From NCBI GenBank assembly GCA_002452095.1, contig DKEG01000031.1, forward strand, positions 3,427-23,494: a stretch of DNA of 20,068 nucleotides. The letters are read 5' to 3'. This document shows positions 7,027 through 14,900 of the stretch, in pieces (position 1 is the stretch's first letter; every line of letters begins with the position of its first letter). The notes under the pieces were generated by a model. The model worked only from the letters and a program-made list of their open reading frames with translations. It was not told where the DNA came from and did no database searches. The DNA comes from Bacteroidales bacterium UBA6828 (GTDB taxonomy: Bacteria; Bacteroidota; Bacteroidia; Bacteroidales; Paludibacteraceae). Both the position numbers and the translations under genes were made by a program.

Positions 7027-8973
7027 ATGGCTCGGCTTTGGAAACATCCGTGGGTGGTGACAGTATGTAACCTGCTGCTTGTGATGGTGATTTATTCGCT
7101 GTCGCGGTGGTTCTTCTATGCCGTCAATACCGATATGTACCCCGATGTGTCGGCGGCGCACCTGTGGGAGATGCTCTGCGGCGGTGTGCGGTTCGACCTC
7201 ACGGCGGTGCTGTATCTCAATTCGGTCTATATCCTGCTGATGCTCCTGCCGTTGCCCGCCCGTTGGCGCAACAACCGGCACTATCAGCGCACGGCGCAAT
7301 GGTTCTATTGGGTGCCCAACGCCATCGGTATCGCCGTTAACTGTGTGGATATGGTCTATGTGCGTTTCACCGACCGCCGCACCACTTGCACGTTCTTCTC
7401 CGAGTTCCAACACGACAACAACCTCGGTTCGATCTTCTTCCAAGCCGTTGCACAGTACTGGTATGTAACGCTTTTTGCCATAGCAATGCTGCTACTGCTT
7501 GTCTTGCTTTCGCGTCGTAAACCGTATATTGTCGAAGAGAAGTGCAGATGGTGGTATTATGGCCGTGAGACCGTAATCCTGTTGGTTTCGGCATACTTCT
7601 GCGTGATAGGTATCCGAGGCGGTTTCGGCAGTTACACCCGTCCGATTACTATCTCCAACGCCCTGCAATACACCGATACTCCGCAGGAGACGGCTATTAT
7701 ATTGAATACGCCGTTCTCGCTGATGAAATCGCTTGAGAACGAGACCTACGTCAATCCGCACTATTATGCGGATAGCGAGTTGGAAAGCGTGATGACGCCC
7801 GTACACAAGGCAGACACCACGGCACAGGCAAAGCCGCTCAATGTGGTCGTGCTGATATTGGAGTCGTTCTCCAAAGAGTATATCGGTTTTTATAACCACG
7901 ACCTTGACGGCGGCACCTATACGGGTTATACCCCGTTTCTGGACTCGCTGCTCTCGCAGAGCATAACCTATCGTTATTCTTTTGCCTCCGGGCGTAAGTC
8001 GATAGACGCCATGCCCTCGGTGCTGTCCTCTATACCGATGTTGATAGAGCCGTATATCGTTACGCCCTATTCCACCAATGCTGTTTCTTCGCTGGCGGAC
8101 TGCCTCGGGCGGAAGGGCTATACTACGGCGTTCTTCCATGGTGCGCCGAATGGTAGTATGGGTTTTCAGGCGTATGCGCGTTCGGCAGGATTCACTGCCT
8201 ACTATGGTATGAATGAGTACGACGGCGAGGAGGCATTCGACGGCACGTGGGCGATATGGGACGAGGAGTTTCTGCAGTACTATGCCCGCACGATGAGCCG
8301 TATGCAGGAGCCGTTTATGACGGCGGTCTTTACGGCTTCGAGCCATCATCCTTTCCGTGTCCCCGCACGCTATGAGGGAGTGTTCCCGCAGGGGACACTC
8401 CCTATTCACCAATGTATCGGCTATTCCGACCACGCCTTGCGCGAGTTCTTTGCCTATGCTCAAACGCAGCCGTGGTTCGACCGTACGCTGTTTGTCCTGA
8501 CTGCCGACCATACCAACCAACTCTCCCATCCCGAATACACCAATGCCAAAGGGCTGTATGAGGTGCCGATAGCGTTCTACCGCCCGGGCACTGCGGGTGA
8601 ACTGCGGACGCAAACGGCTGTCAGCCAGACGGATATAATGCCGTCCGTATTGTCATATCTCGGTTATGACAAATCCTATTTTGCCTTTGGCGAAGATGTA
8701 CTGACGCAATCTAAGCCACATCCGTTCGCCATATGTTACAATAATCCTGTGTATCAGATTCTGTCCGATAGTCTGCTGTTGCAGTTCGACGGGCAAGCGG
8801 TTACGGCGGTGTACGATTATCGCACTGACCGTCTCTTGCAGCACAACCTGCTCAACGCAGCAGAGCAGACCGCCGAGGTGCAGACTATGCTCGCCTACCT
8901 CAAAGCCTACATTCAGCAGTATATCTCCCGCATGGTGGAGAACCGGCTGACCGTAGGAAGGGAGGAACGTTAA
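7027..8973 (+). CDS. LTA-synthase-like membrane sulfatase/phosphoglycerol transferase-family protein
   Basis: The N-terminal ~200 residues hold about five membrane helices (around 9-31, 60-80, 98-118, 142-166, 178-196). From about residue 270 an alkaline-phosphatase-superfamily domain faces the periplasm: LNVVVLILESFSKE with metal ligand E279, a catalytic-loop equivalent SGRKSIDAMPS with candidate nucleophile S325, SSHHP at 439-442, and LTADHTN with D494/H495. This is the arrangement of the LtaS / OpgB / sulfatase-like family, which moves phosphoglycerol-type or phosphoethanolamine groups onto envelope glycans. Gram-negative Bacteroidales have no lipoteichoic acid, so the substrate is unknown. 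The nucleophile is Ser where LtaS has Thr. Length of 648 is normal. It stands between repeat-filled spacers, with no obvious partner. Confidence 0.9.
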   Translation: MARLWKHPWVVTVCNLLLVMVIYSLSRWFFYAVNTDMYPDVSAAHLWEMLCGGVRFDLTAVLYLNSVYILLMLLPLPARWRNNRHYQRTAQWFYWVPNAIGIAVNCVDMVYVRFTDRRTTCTFFSEFQHDNNLGSIFFQAVAQYWYVTLFAIAMLLLLVLLSRRKPYIVEEKCRWWYYGRETVILLVSAYFCVIGIRGGFGSYTRPITISNALQYTDTPQETAIILNTPFSLMKSLENETYVNPHYYADSELESVMTPVHKADTTAQAKPLNVVVLILESFSKEYIGFYNHDLDGGTYTGYTPFLDSLLSQSITYRYSFASGRKSIDAMPSVLSSIPMLIEPYIVTPYSTNAVSSLADCLGRKGYTTAFFHGAPNGSMGFQAYARSAGFTAYYGMNEYDGEEAFDGTWAIWDEEFLQYYARTMSRMQEPFMTAVFTASSHHPFRVPARYEGVFPQGTLPIHQCIGYSDHALREFFAYAQTQPWFDRTLFVLTADHTNQLSHPEYTNAKGLYEVPIAFYRPGTAGELRTQTAVSQTDIMPSVLSYLGYDKSYFAFGEDVLTQSKPHPFAICYNNPVYQILSDSLLLQFDGQAVTAVYDYRTDRLLQHNLLNAAEQTAEVQTMLAYLKAYIQQYISRMVENRLTVGREER

Positions 8974-8995
8974 TTATCGTGTAATTAGGCATTAA
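8966..8995 (-). repeat. 30-bp TTAAC dispersed repeat, inverted copy
   Basis: The reverse complement of 8966-8987 is identical over 22 bp to 11524-11545; the full 30 bp differ at two positions. It overlaps the last codons and stop of the preceding gene, so the repeat supplies that gene's end. Confidence 0.85.
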
Positions 8996-8998
8996 TTA

Positions 8999-9216
8999 AC
9001 GTCAGTTCGATATAATTTGAAAGATGAAATTTTATGGTTAATTAGTGGTAATACGGCGAAGCCGTCCGTCCGGAAAAGCCCCGATGATGCAGATATAGTC
9101 CATTCAATGGCAACTCGTCTTTGCTATCTGTAGTGGTTTATACTATTATCTTTGTTTAATAGTTGTTGTCAGTTGTTGACCGACAAAGTCCCTTTTTCGT
9201 TATATCGAACTGATGT
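8999..9216. mobile_element. 218-bp element bounded by 17-bp terminal inverted repeats (MITE-like)
   Basis: TCAGTTCGATATAA at 9002-9015 has its exact reverse complement at 9200-9213; with flanking pairs the arms extend to 8999-9015 and 9200-9216 with one G-T mismatch. The interior codes for nothing convincing. It fills most of the 289-bp gap between the sulfatase-like gene and the S4 gene. No clear target-site duplication is visible, so transposition is inferred from the terminal repeats only. A loose promoter match inside (TTTG 9120-9123, TATCTTTG 9147-9154, spacing 23) could drive the downstream gene. Confidence 0.5.
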
Positions 9217-9262
9217 CAGTTATATGGATAATTTGTGGCAATTATATGTCTAAAAAAGGATT

Positions 9263-9676
9263 ATGGAAGTAAGAGTTGATAAATACCTGTTCGCTATGCG
9301 TATCTACAAGACGCGCACCATCGCTGCGGACGCCTGCAAGAAAGGGCGCGTTACGATGGGCGGTACGCAACTCAAGCCCGCCCGCACGTTCCATACGGGC
9401 GATGTCTTCTCGGTGCGCAAAGGACCTGTTACCTATACCTACCGCATCAAGCAGTTGGCGGAGAACCGCCTCGGTGCGAAACTCGTGCCCGACTATCTGC
9501 AGGACATCACCGCCCCCGACCAACTCGAACTGCTCGAACTGGCACGCCTCGCGGGGCAGACCGGGCGCGACCGCGGTACGGGACGCCCTACCAAGAAAGA
9601 CCGCCGCGAGATAGAGATGTTTATGAGCGACGACTATTTGGACGACATTGATTTTGATGACGACTATGAAGAATAA
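9263..9676 (+). CDS. S4-domain RNA-binding protein (Hsp15/HslR-like)
   Basis: The S4 fold occupies residues 1-60: VRVDKYLFAMRIYKTRTIAADACKKGRV-M-G-x-LKPAR-x-x-x-GDVFSV, with the basic RNA-facing helix and loop. In E. coli, Hsp15 rescues 50S subunits carrying stuck nascent chains; the same is a reasonable guess here. The middle carries a Thr/Arg/Gly/Lys-rich segment (GRDRGTGRPTKKDRRE) as in Hsp15, and the tail is strongly acidic (SDDYLDDIDFDDDYEE). Length of 137 residues fits. An AAAAAAGGA stretch just before the ATG at 9263 is a plausible ribosome-binding site. The 3' end overlaps the next gene, so the two are translationally coupled. Confidence 0.92.
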   Translation: MEVRVDKYLFAMRIYKTRTIAADACKKGRVTMGGTQLKPARTFHTGDVFSVRKGPVTYTYRIKQLAENRLGAKLVPDYLQDITAPDQLELLELARLAGQTGRDRGTGRPTKKDRREIEMFMSDDYLDDIDFDDDYEE

Positions 9677-10139
9677 GAAAGACAACATTGCCGAGTATAT
9701 CCTCTATCTCTGGCAGATTGAGGATTACCTGCGGGCTTTTCCCGCACAGGCGGAAGCCACGCCTGAGTTGCACCAACTCAGCGAGATGATGCACCGCGAG
9801 GGGGTGGTGGAGAAAGGGCATATCCGGTTGGCAAAGAACGCCCTCTCCGAGTTGGAAGAACTGCATCTGCTCTTGCTTGATAAGGAAGCCACCTATCGGG
9901 CGGCGGTGCTGCAACTGACCCCCTCGCTGGCACTCCTTAAGTCGAAGACCGACCGCCCCGCGATGTCCGATGTCGAGGCGTGTCTGGTGCTGCTCTATCA
10001 GATTATGCTCCTCCACCTGCAGCACAAGCCCGTCTCTGCTGACACCGAGGCGGTGCAGCAGCAAGCCACCCGCCTCCTGCAATACCTCAGCCGCACCTAC
10101 CGAGACACCCGCGATGCCGAATTGGGAAAAAATATATAA
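9666..10139 (+). CDS. DUF4924-like small helical protein
   Basis: The sequence KKDNIAEYILYLWQIEDYLRAF matches what I know of the Bacteroidetes DUF4924 family, whose function is unknown. It is predicted all-helical with a central leucine-rich helix (LSELEELHLLLLDKE) and a second near 105-125. No signal peptide or membrane helix, so cytoplasmic. The start at 9666 overlaps the S4 gene by 11 bp; another ATG at 9657 would add three residues. There is no Shine-Dalgarno, which fits coupled translation from the upstream frame. Length is 157 residues. Its stop lies in the AT-rich TTAA-repeat spacer before nth. The pairing with an S4 protein hints at a ribosome-linked role, but this is inference. Confidence 0.85.
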   Translation: MKNKKDNIAEYILYLWQIEDYLRAFPAQAEATPELHQLSEMMHREGVVEKGHIRLAKNALSELEELHLLLLDKEATYRAAVLQLTPSLALLKSKTDRPAMSDVEACLVLLYQIMLLHLQHKPVSADTEAVQQQATRLLQYLSRTYRDTRDAELGKNI

Positions 10140-10156
10140 TTAACCACGAATTACCC

Positions 10157-10284
10157 ATTAATGGTTCAATTATATGGCTAATTATATGTTCCCTAAAAAT
10201 TAACAACCCATTAACGGCAATTAACGGAGAATGATTCCGATAATGTTTTAATGGGCTTTTAATGGGCATTAATGGAGAAAAGAG
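10157..10284 (+). repeat. TTAAYGG-unit dispersed repeat, copy C
   Basis: Aligns, with indels, to the repeat at 11472-11644: an ATTAATGGT start, ATTATATGTTCC, then TTAACGG units spaced 10-11 bp, AATGATTCCGATAATG (11.6 kb copy: TATGATACCCGATGATG), and TTTTAATGGG/CATTAATGGAGAAA. It occupies most of the spacer before nth. Confidence 0.75.
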
Positions 10285-10306
10285 AAAACTTTAACGGAGG
10301 CAACCT

Positions 10307-10966
10307 ATGACAACCAAAGACCGTTTTGCTCATATCTTATCGTGGTTTGCGGAGAATATGCCCGTGGCGGAGTCGGAACTCCGCTACGACAATCCGTTCC
10401 AACTGCTTATTGCGGTGATGCTCTCGGCGCAGTGCACCGACAAGCGGGTCAATATGGTTACGCCCGCTCTCTTTGCCGCCTATCCGACCCCGGAGGCGAT
10501 GGCGCAAGCCACAACGGAGGAGGTACTCCGTTATGTCCGCTCCGTTAGTTACCCCAATGCCAAAGCCGCCCATCTGGTGGCTACGGCGCAGCGTCTCTGC
10601 AGTGTCTATGGCGGGCAGGTACCCGATAACATCGACGACCTGCAAACCCTTCCCGGCGTGGGGCGCAAGACCGCCAATGTGGTCTGTGCCGTGATTTGGA
10701 ACCAACCCACTATGGCGGTCGATACCCATATATTCCGTGTCTCAGAGCGACTTGGACTGACCACCGGCAGCAAGTCGCCACGCCAAACCGAAGACCAATT
10801 AGTTAAATACATCCCCACCGCCGTCATCCCCAAGGCGCACCATTGGCTGCTGCTCCACGGGCGCTATGTCTGCCAAGCCCGCACCCCGCATTGCGACCGC
10901 TGCGGACTGGCTCCCTACTGCCGCTACTATACCAAAGAGCATAAATCCGCAGATAAAAATAGCTGA
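10307..10966 (+). CDS. nth: Endonuclease III (DNA glycosylase/AP lyase)
   Basis: Removes oxidised pyrimidines and nicks abasic sites in base-excision repair. The helix-hairpin-helix LPGVGRKTANVV carries the catalytic lysine K121 and VDTHIFRVSERLG the catalytic aspartate D139, matching E. coli K120/D138. The C terminus has the 4Fe-4S loop C-x6-C-x2-C-x5-C (CQARTPHCDRCGLAPYC). Length of 219 residues is normal (E. coli 211). The ATG at 10307 has a rare strong Shine-Dalgarno for this window, GGAGG at 10296-10300. It is preceded by a dispersed repeat and followed 6 bp later by the T-shaped palindrome. Confidence 0.97.
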   Translation: MTTKDRFAHILSWFAENMPVAESELRYDNPFQLLIAVMLSAQCTDKRVNMVTPALFAAYPTPEAMAQATTEEVLRYVRSVSYPNAKAAHLVATAQRLCSVYGGQVPDNIDDLQTLPGVGRKTANVVCAVIWNQPTMAVDTHIFRVSERLGLTTGSKSPRQTEDQLVKYIPTAVIPKAHHWLLLHGRYVCQARTPHCDRCGLAPYCRYYTKEHKSADKNS

Positions 10967-10972
10967 TTCGCT

Positions 10973-11031
10973 CGGCATATAGTGGCGCACAATACCATAT
11001 TGTGTGCGTAAGCACGCGCCACTATATGCCG
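10973..11031. repeat. Perfect T-shaped (three-way-junction) palindrome after nth
   Basis: The outer arms 10973-10988 and 11016-11031 are perfectly complementary over 16 bp (CGGCATATAGTGGCGC). All bases between them form two adjacent hairpins with no unpaired linker: ACAAT 10989-10993/ATTGT 10999-11003 with a 5-base loop, and GTGC 11004-11007/GCAC 11012-11015 with loop GTAA. The whole 59 bp folds as a closed T on either strand of DNA or as RNA. There is no T-run after it. A degenerate copy lies at 5281-5337. Confidence 0.92.
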
Positions 11032-11164
11032 CAAAGGAAGTAAGATGTTAATAAAAATAATTAACGCCTGATTAATGATAATCATACCTTGATAGGTATA
11101 TCGGCTGTATATGTTATCGGTGCTTAAAATTGTTGTTAATTTTCTGTTAATTTATCTATATGCT

Positions 11165-11196
11165 ATTGTGAGTTTTTTGAAATAGCAGTACTTTTG
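11165..11196 (+). promoter_or_regulatory. Bacteroidetes-type promoter of an orphan transcription unit
   Basis: ATTG at 11165-11168 (one mismatch to TTTG) and TACTTTTG at 11189-11196 with a 20-bp spacer. The downstream box, including the preceding GCAG, is identical to that of the tRNA-Gln promoter (GCAGTACTTTTG). Confidence 0.7.
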
Positions 11197-11202
11197 TACC
11201 CA

Positions 11203-11438
11203 AGAATGTGATGATGATTGTTGCATTGCCCCTCCCTGCAAACATCCCACTATATGATATACCTCGCTTACATAGTGCGCCCTGCCCGCACAACGTTTTT
11301 CTATGCGGCTGCCTGTCGTATGTTCGCTGCCAACACAGCGGTTGCGTTGTCGGCTATGCGTATGCCGGTTTTTCGTAGGGTGTATTCGCTTTCGTTATAA
11401 GGATTTCCGACTTCGTGTCCGAAATCCTTTTTCTTTTT
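11203..11438 (+). ncRNA. Candidate small RNA of about 230 bases (6S-like by context only)
   Basis: A promoter ends at 11196 and an intrinsic terminator lies at 11399-11438, with no confident gene between them. Local hairpins are visible: GTGCG/CGCAC around 11275-11291, and CGCTG/CAGCG around 11325-11340. Bacteroidales 6S-type RNA (the Bacteroidales-1 motif) has this size and promoter-terminator layout, but I could not build a convincing 6S rod by eye, so that name is only a guess. The alternative is a 48-codon ORF from ATG 11254 to TAA 11400, giving a Cys/Ala/Arg-rich peptide with no recognised relative and no ribosome-binding site; its stop touches the terminator. Confidence 0.5.
11399..11438 (+). 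terminator. Intrinsic terminator of the orphan unit
   Basis: AAGGATTTC 11399-11407 pairs with GAAATCCTT 11421-11429, with a further GAC/GTC pair inside, followed by TTTTCTTTTT. Confidence 0.88.
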
Positions 11439-11471
11439 ATGTAGTGCAGCCGAAGGGAAGAAATGAACAAA

Positions 11472-11718
11472 ATTAATGGTCAAATTAATGGCTCATTATA
11501 TGTTCCTCTCAAAAATTAACGTCTAATTACACGATAATTAACGTTCTTAAAAACGAACCACACCTCGCATTAACGATAAATTAACGGTAATTAACGGAGT
11601 ATGATACCCGATGATGTTTTAATGGGCATTAATGGAGAAAGAGTATTAATGGTCAAATTAATGGCTCATTATATGTTCCTCTCAAAATTAACGTCTAATT
11701 ACACGATAATTAACGTTC
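11472..11718 (+). repeat. Tandem ~173-bp TTAA-unit repeat (copy A, spacer, partial copy B)
   Basis: Copy A 11472-11546 and copy B 11645-11718 are identical except for one A in an A-run. The 98 bp between them, with TTAACG units and TTTTAATGGGCATTAATGG, match the second half of copy C at 10157-10284. Each copy ends in the 30-bp module also found at 6991-7020 and, inverted, at 8966-8995. Units starting TTAA or TTAT recur mostly every 10-12 bp. Confidence 0.88.
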
Positions 11719-11787
11719 CTGTTTAAGTAGAATGAATGTGCAGAATCTTAACAATCGTACATTTTCCCATTTCGTTCCAAACAGCAT

Positions 11788-11820
11788 AGGATGTGCTTAG
11801 GATGTGCTTAGGATAGGCTG
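11788..11820 (+). repeat. 11-bp-period tandem array A2 (3 units)
   Basis: AGGATGTGCTT occurs at 11788 and 11799 and AGGATAGGCTG at 11810. The array is entered through GCAT, as is the array at 5199 (AACAGCATAGG here, AACAAGCATAGG there). It ends 91 bp before the giant secreted-protein gene. Confidence 0.75.
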
Positions 11821-11911
11821 CCTTTGCGTTATCTCTTTGTGCTCCTAAATCTTAACAAAAAGCACTTTTTGCTATCTCATAGTTGTGTTGTAAATTCTAA
11901 CTTTCTATATA

Positions 11912-14900
11912 ATGAAACAATTTAGACTACTTCTCACCCTCCTCACCCTGCTGGCTGTAGGGAGTATGAATATCTATGCGGAAACTATTGCATCTTGGAA
12001 AAATCAATCATTATCTAAGAATACAGCAGTAAAAGCCGATGGCGGAAATGATGCGAATAAAGGAGTCGCATCCATATCTTCGTCTGTCGCCCTCACTCAA
12101 AAGGGTACTAACGCTTATTTTGCAAGTAGTGGCGGTGGAGCAAAAATAACCATTAATAACCTTGATTTAAGCGGTTATTCCGACATTTCTATGACGTTTT
12201 ATAGCCGAGGATCAAAACAGGGTAAAATAACGACAACCGCTGGAACAGGAAATGTTACAGTAACTAAAAGCGAAAAACAATACACCATTTCCAGTATTCC
12301 AGAGACAACAACCTCTTTGACACTTACGTATGGAGCAACAAGTGGATCGTTTTATTTTGGTACTGTCGTTATCTCTGGAACAAAAACTGCAACCTGCACC
12401 ACTCCTACATTTACGATAGAGGACAAGACGATTTCGCTGTCAGAAGCCGAGACGGGCGACTATGATATGTCTGCCAACCTGACCATCAACAAAGGCGGTT
12501 CTACGGGTGCAATTACGTACTCTTGTGATAATTCGGATGTAGATGTTACAGGAGGTAAATTCAACACATTTAATGCCGGCACTTACACCATCAATGCCAC
12601 TATGGCAGCAGACGCTACCTACTGCGAAGCCACCACATCATTCACTATGACCGTCTCCGATGACACACCCGTCATCACTGTAACTTATGATGCCAATGGA
12701 GGTACGGTCAGTCCTACAAGCGGTAGTTATACAGATACTCCTCTCACTTTGCCTACGCCTACTATTGACGGTTGCTATACGTTTGATGGTTGGTACACAG
12801 CCAAAACTGGTGGTACCAAGGTAGAATCTTCATATACCCCTACAACCAATACCACTCTATATGCACATTGGGTGGAAAGTACAGCCACCTATATGGCTAT
12901 AGTAACACAACCCGATGTAGCCACCAACTGCAAAGTGAAGATAAGCAAGGATGGCACTACGGGAGTGGAGGACGGTTACGATGACATCGTCTGCGGTACG
13001 ACCATCTATCTGTTAGGAACACCAAGTAAAGGCTACAAAGGTCTTACCTATACGGCAAAAGACGATAACAAAAACAATGTTACTATCACACAGGATGGGT
13101 TGAAGGATGCTTCGTTTACGATGCCCGCATCAAACGTAGATATTACAGCCACTCCAGTTCCTTGCGATGCAATGGATGCGCCGGAAGTGTCTTATACTTC
13201 TACCGCTAACTCACTCACTTTTTCTTGGAAAACCGTTGCCGGTGCAACACAATACAATCTGTATCTATACTACAACACCGATGGCACCTCCCATACTAAT
13301 GACGATATGGCAAACACCACAGAGTGTTCCTACACATTCTCCGATTTGGAAGTGGGGCATACCTACGCATATATCGTACAGGCCCAAAGTGCTATCGGAA
13401 CTTGCTTCACCGAAACCCAAGGCACCGCCACGGTAGTCAAACCATATACTATCACGTGGTCTGTGAATGGCAAAACCACCACTACTACGCAAGTTGTAGA
13501 GGGGGATGCGATTGGTACATTGCCTGCAGACCCGTCCGCACCAAGCGGCTGTTCGGACAAAGTGTTTGTAGGTTGGAGTATTACCAATATCGGTGCAACA
13601 CCTACCAACGATAAGCCCGAATTCATTACTGCCAACACCATACCCACAGGCAACACCACCTACTATGCCGTATTTGCGACAAAAGCAAATACAAGCGGAA
13701 GTCAAGACATTGTATTTAATGTTGGGGATATTGCTGCAGAGAATAACTGGAATAGTGGCACACAATACTCCAGTTATACCATTGCACCAATTACCATTAC
13801 GTATTCAGGTGGTGTCAATGATGGTAAGTATTATTCTTCTGACGATTCTTGGCGCAGTTACAAAGGCGGTAGTGTTGTGGTAAGTGGAGGTACTATTTCT
13901 GAAGTAATCTCGTTTCCAGAGAAAACCTTTACGAAGCAAACAGATGGAACATGGAAATATAGTGGTACAGAAACAGTTAAGTTTACTAAATTTACCATTA
14001 AAACCACGGCTGCCGGTTCCTCCTACACTGATTATATTACCGAATGTATAGATTGTACCGCCCCTGCAGAAGCATTGGCATTGACCCTGTCGCAGGAGAC
14101 AGCCAACTTAGGTCAAGACGGCAACGCTGTAGTAACCTTTAACACCACAGGCGGTAATGGTACCGCAGTTACATACGCTGTTACACCCACCACAGGTGCA
14201 ACATTGAGCGGCACCACTATCACATTCACCCAAGAGGGTACATACACGCTGACTGCCTCGCAAACATACACCACCACCGGTGGCACAACCTATTGCGGCG
14301 GAACAGATAGCAAGACCATTACCATTGCGCCCGCCGAGTACACCCTCTCGCTCTACGACCGCGGTAGCAAGACCACCTACGGCAACTACTATGCAGGGGC
14401 GGCAGTACAGCAACCCGCTGACCCGACGGGCGTATGCACAGAACCGATCAACTATGTCTTCGACGGTTGGGCAACCGCCGAGGTCGCAGAAGGAAGCACT
14501 ACCTACACCAAGGTCTCTTTCCCCTACACCATACCCAAAGCCAACACCACCCTCTATGCGGTGTATAAGTACACAGAGGGTACAAATACAGGTGCCACCA
14601 AGGTGAAGGCTTCCGACATCGTGGATGGCGGAAAGTACTATATCACTGCTACTTACCAGAGTAAGGCATATATGCTGAAGGCTGGAGCGTTTGCTACGGC
14701 AGGATCAGACAAGAATACAACTACTTTCGTAGCAGAAGAAGCCACCGAAGATATGGCATGGACTTTTGTCAAGAAAAACAATGGTTGGTCTATCCAAAGC
14801 GGCAATTATAGATTAGGAACGACTAATGATAATAATGGCTTATCGTCTGCAACAAATAATACCGATGTTTGGACTATTGCAGCAGGTACCGGTACCTATT

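Noticed and set aside
10973..11031. Intrinsic terminator of nth
   Set aside because: The stem is long but has no following T-run and an elaborate inner fold, unlike the clear terminators elsewhere in the window.
11203..11438. tmRNA, RNase P RNA or SRP RNA
   Set aside because: None of the diagnostic conserved sequences of these RNAs is visible and the length does not fit tmRNA or RNase P RNA.
10157..11820. CRISPR array
   Set aside because: Repeats are tandem or dispersed without unique spacers of constant length, and no cas genes are present.
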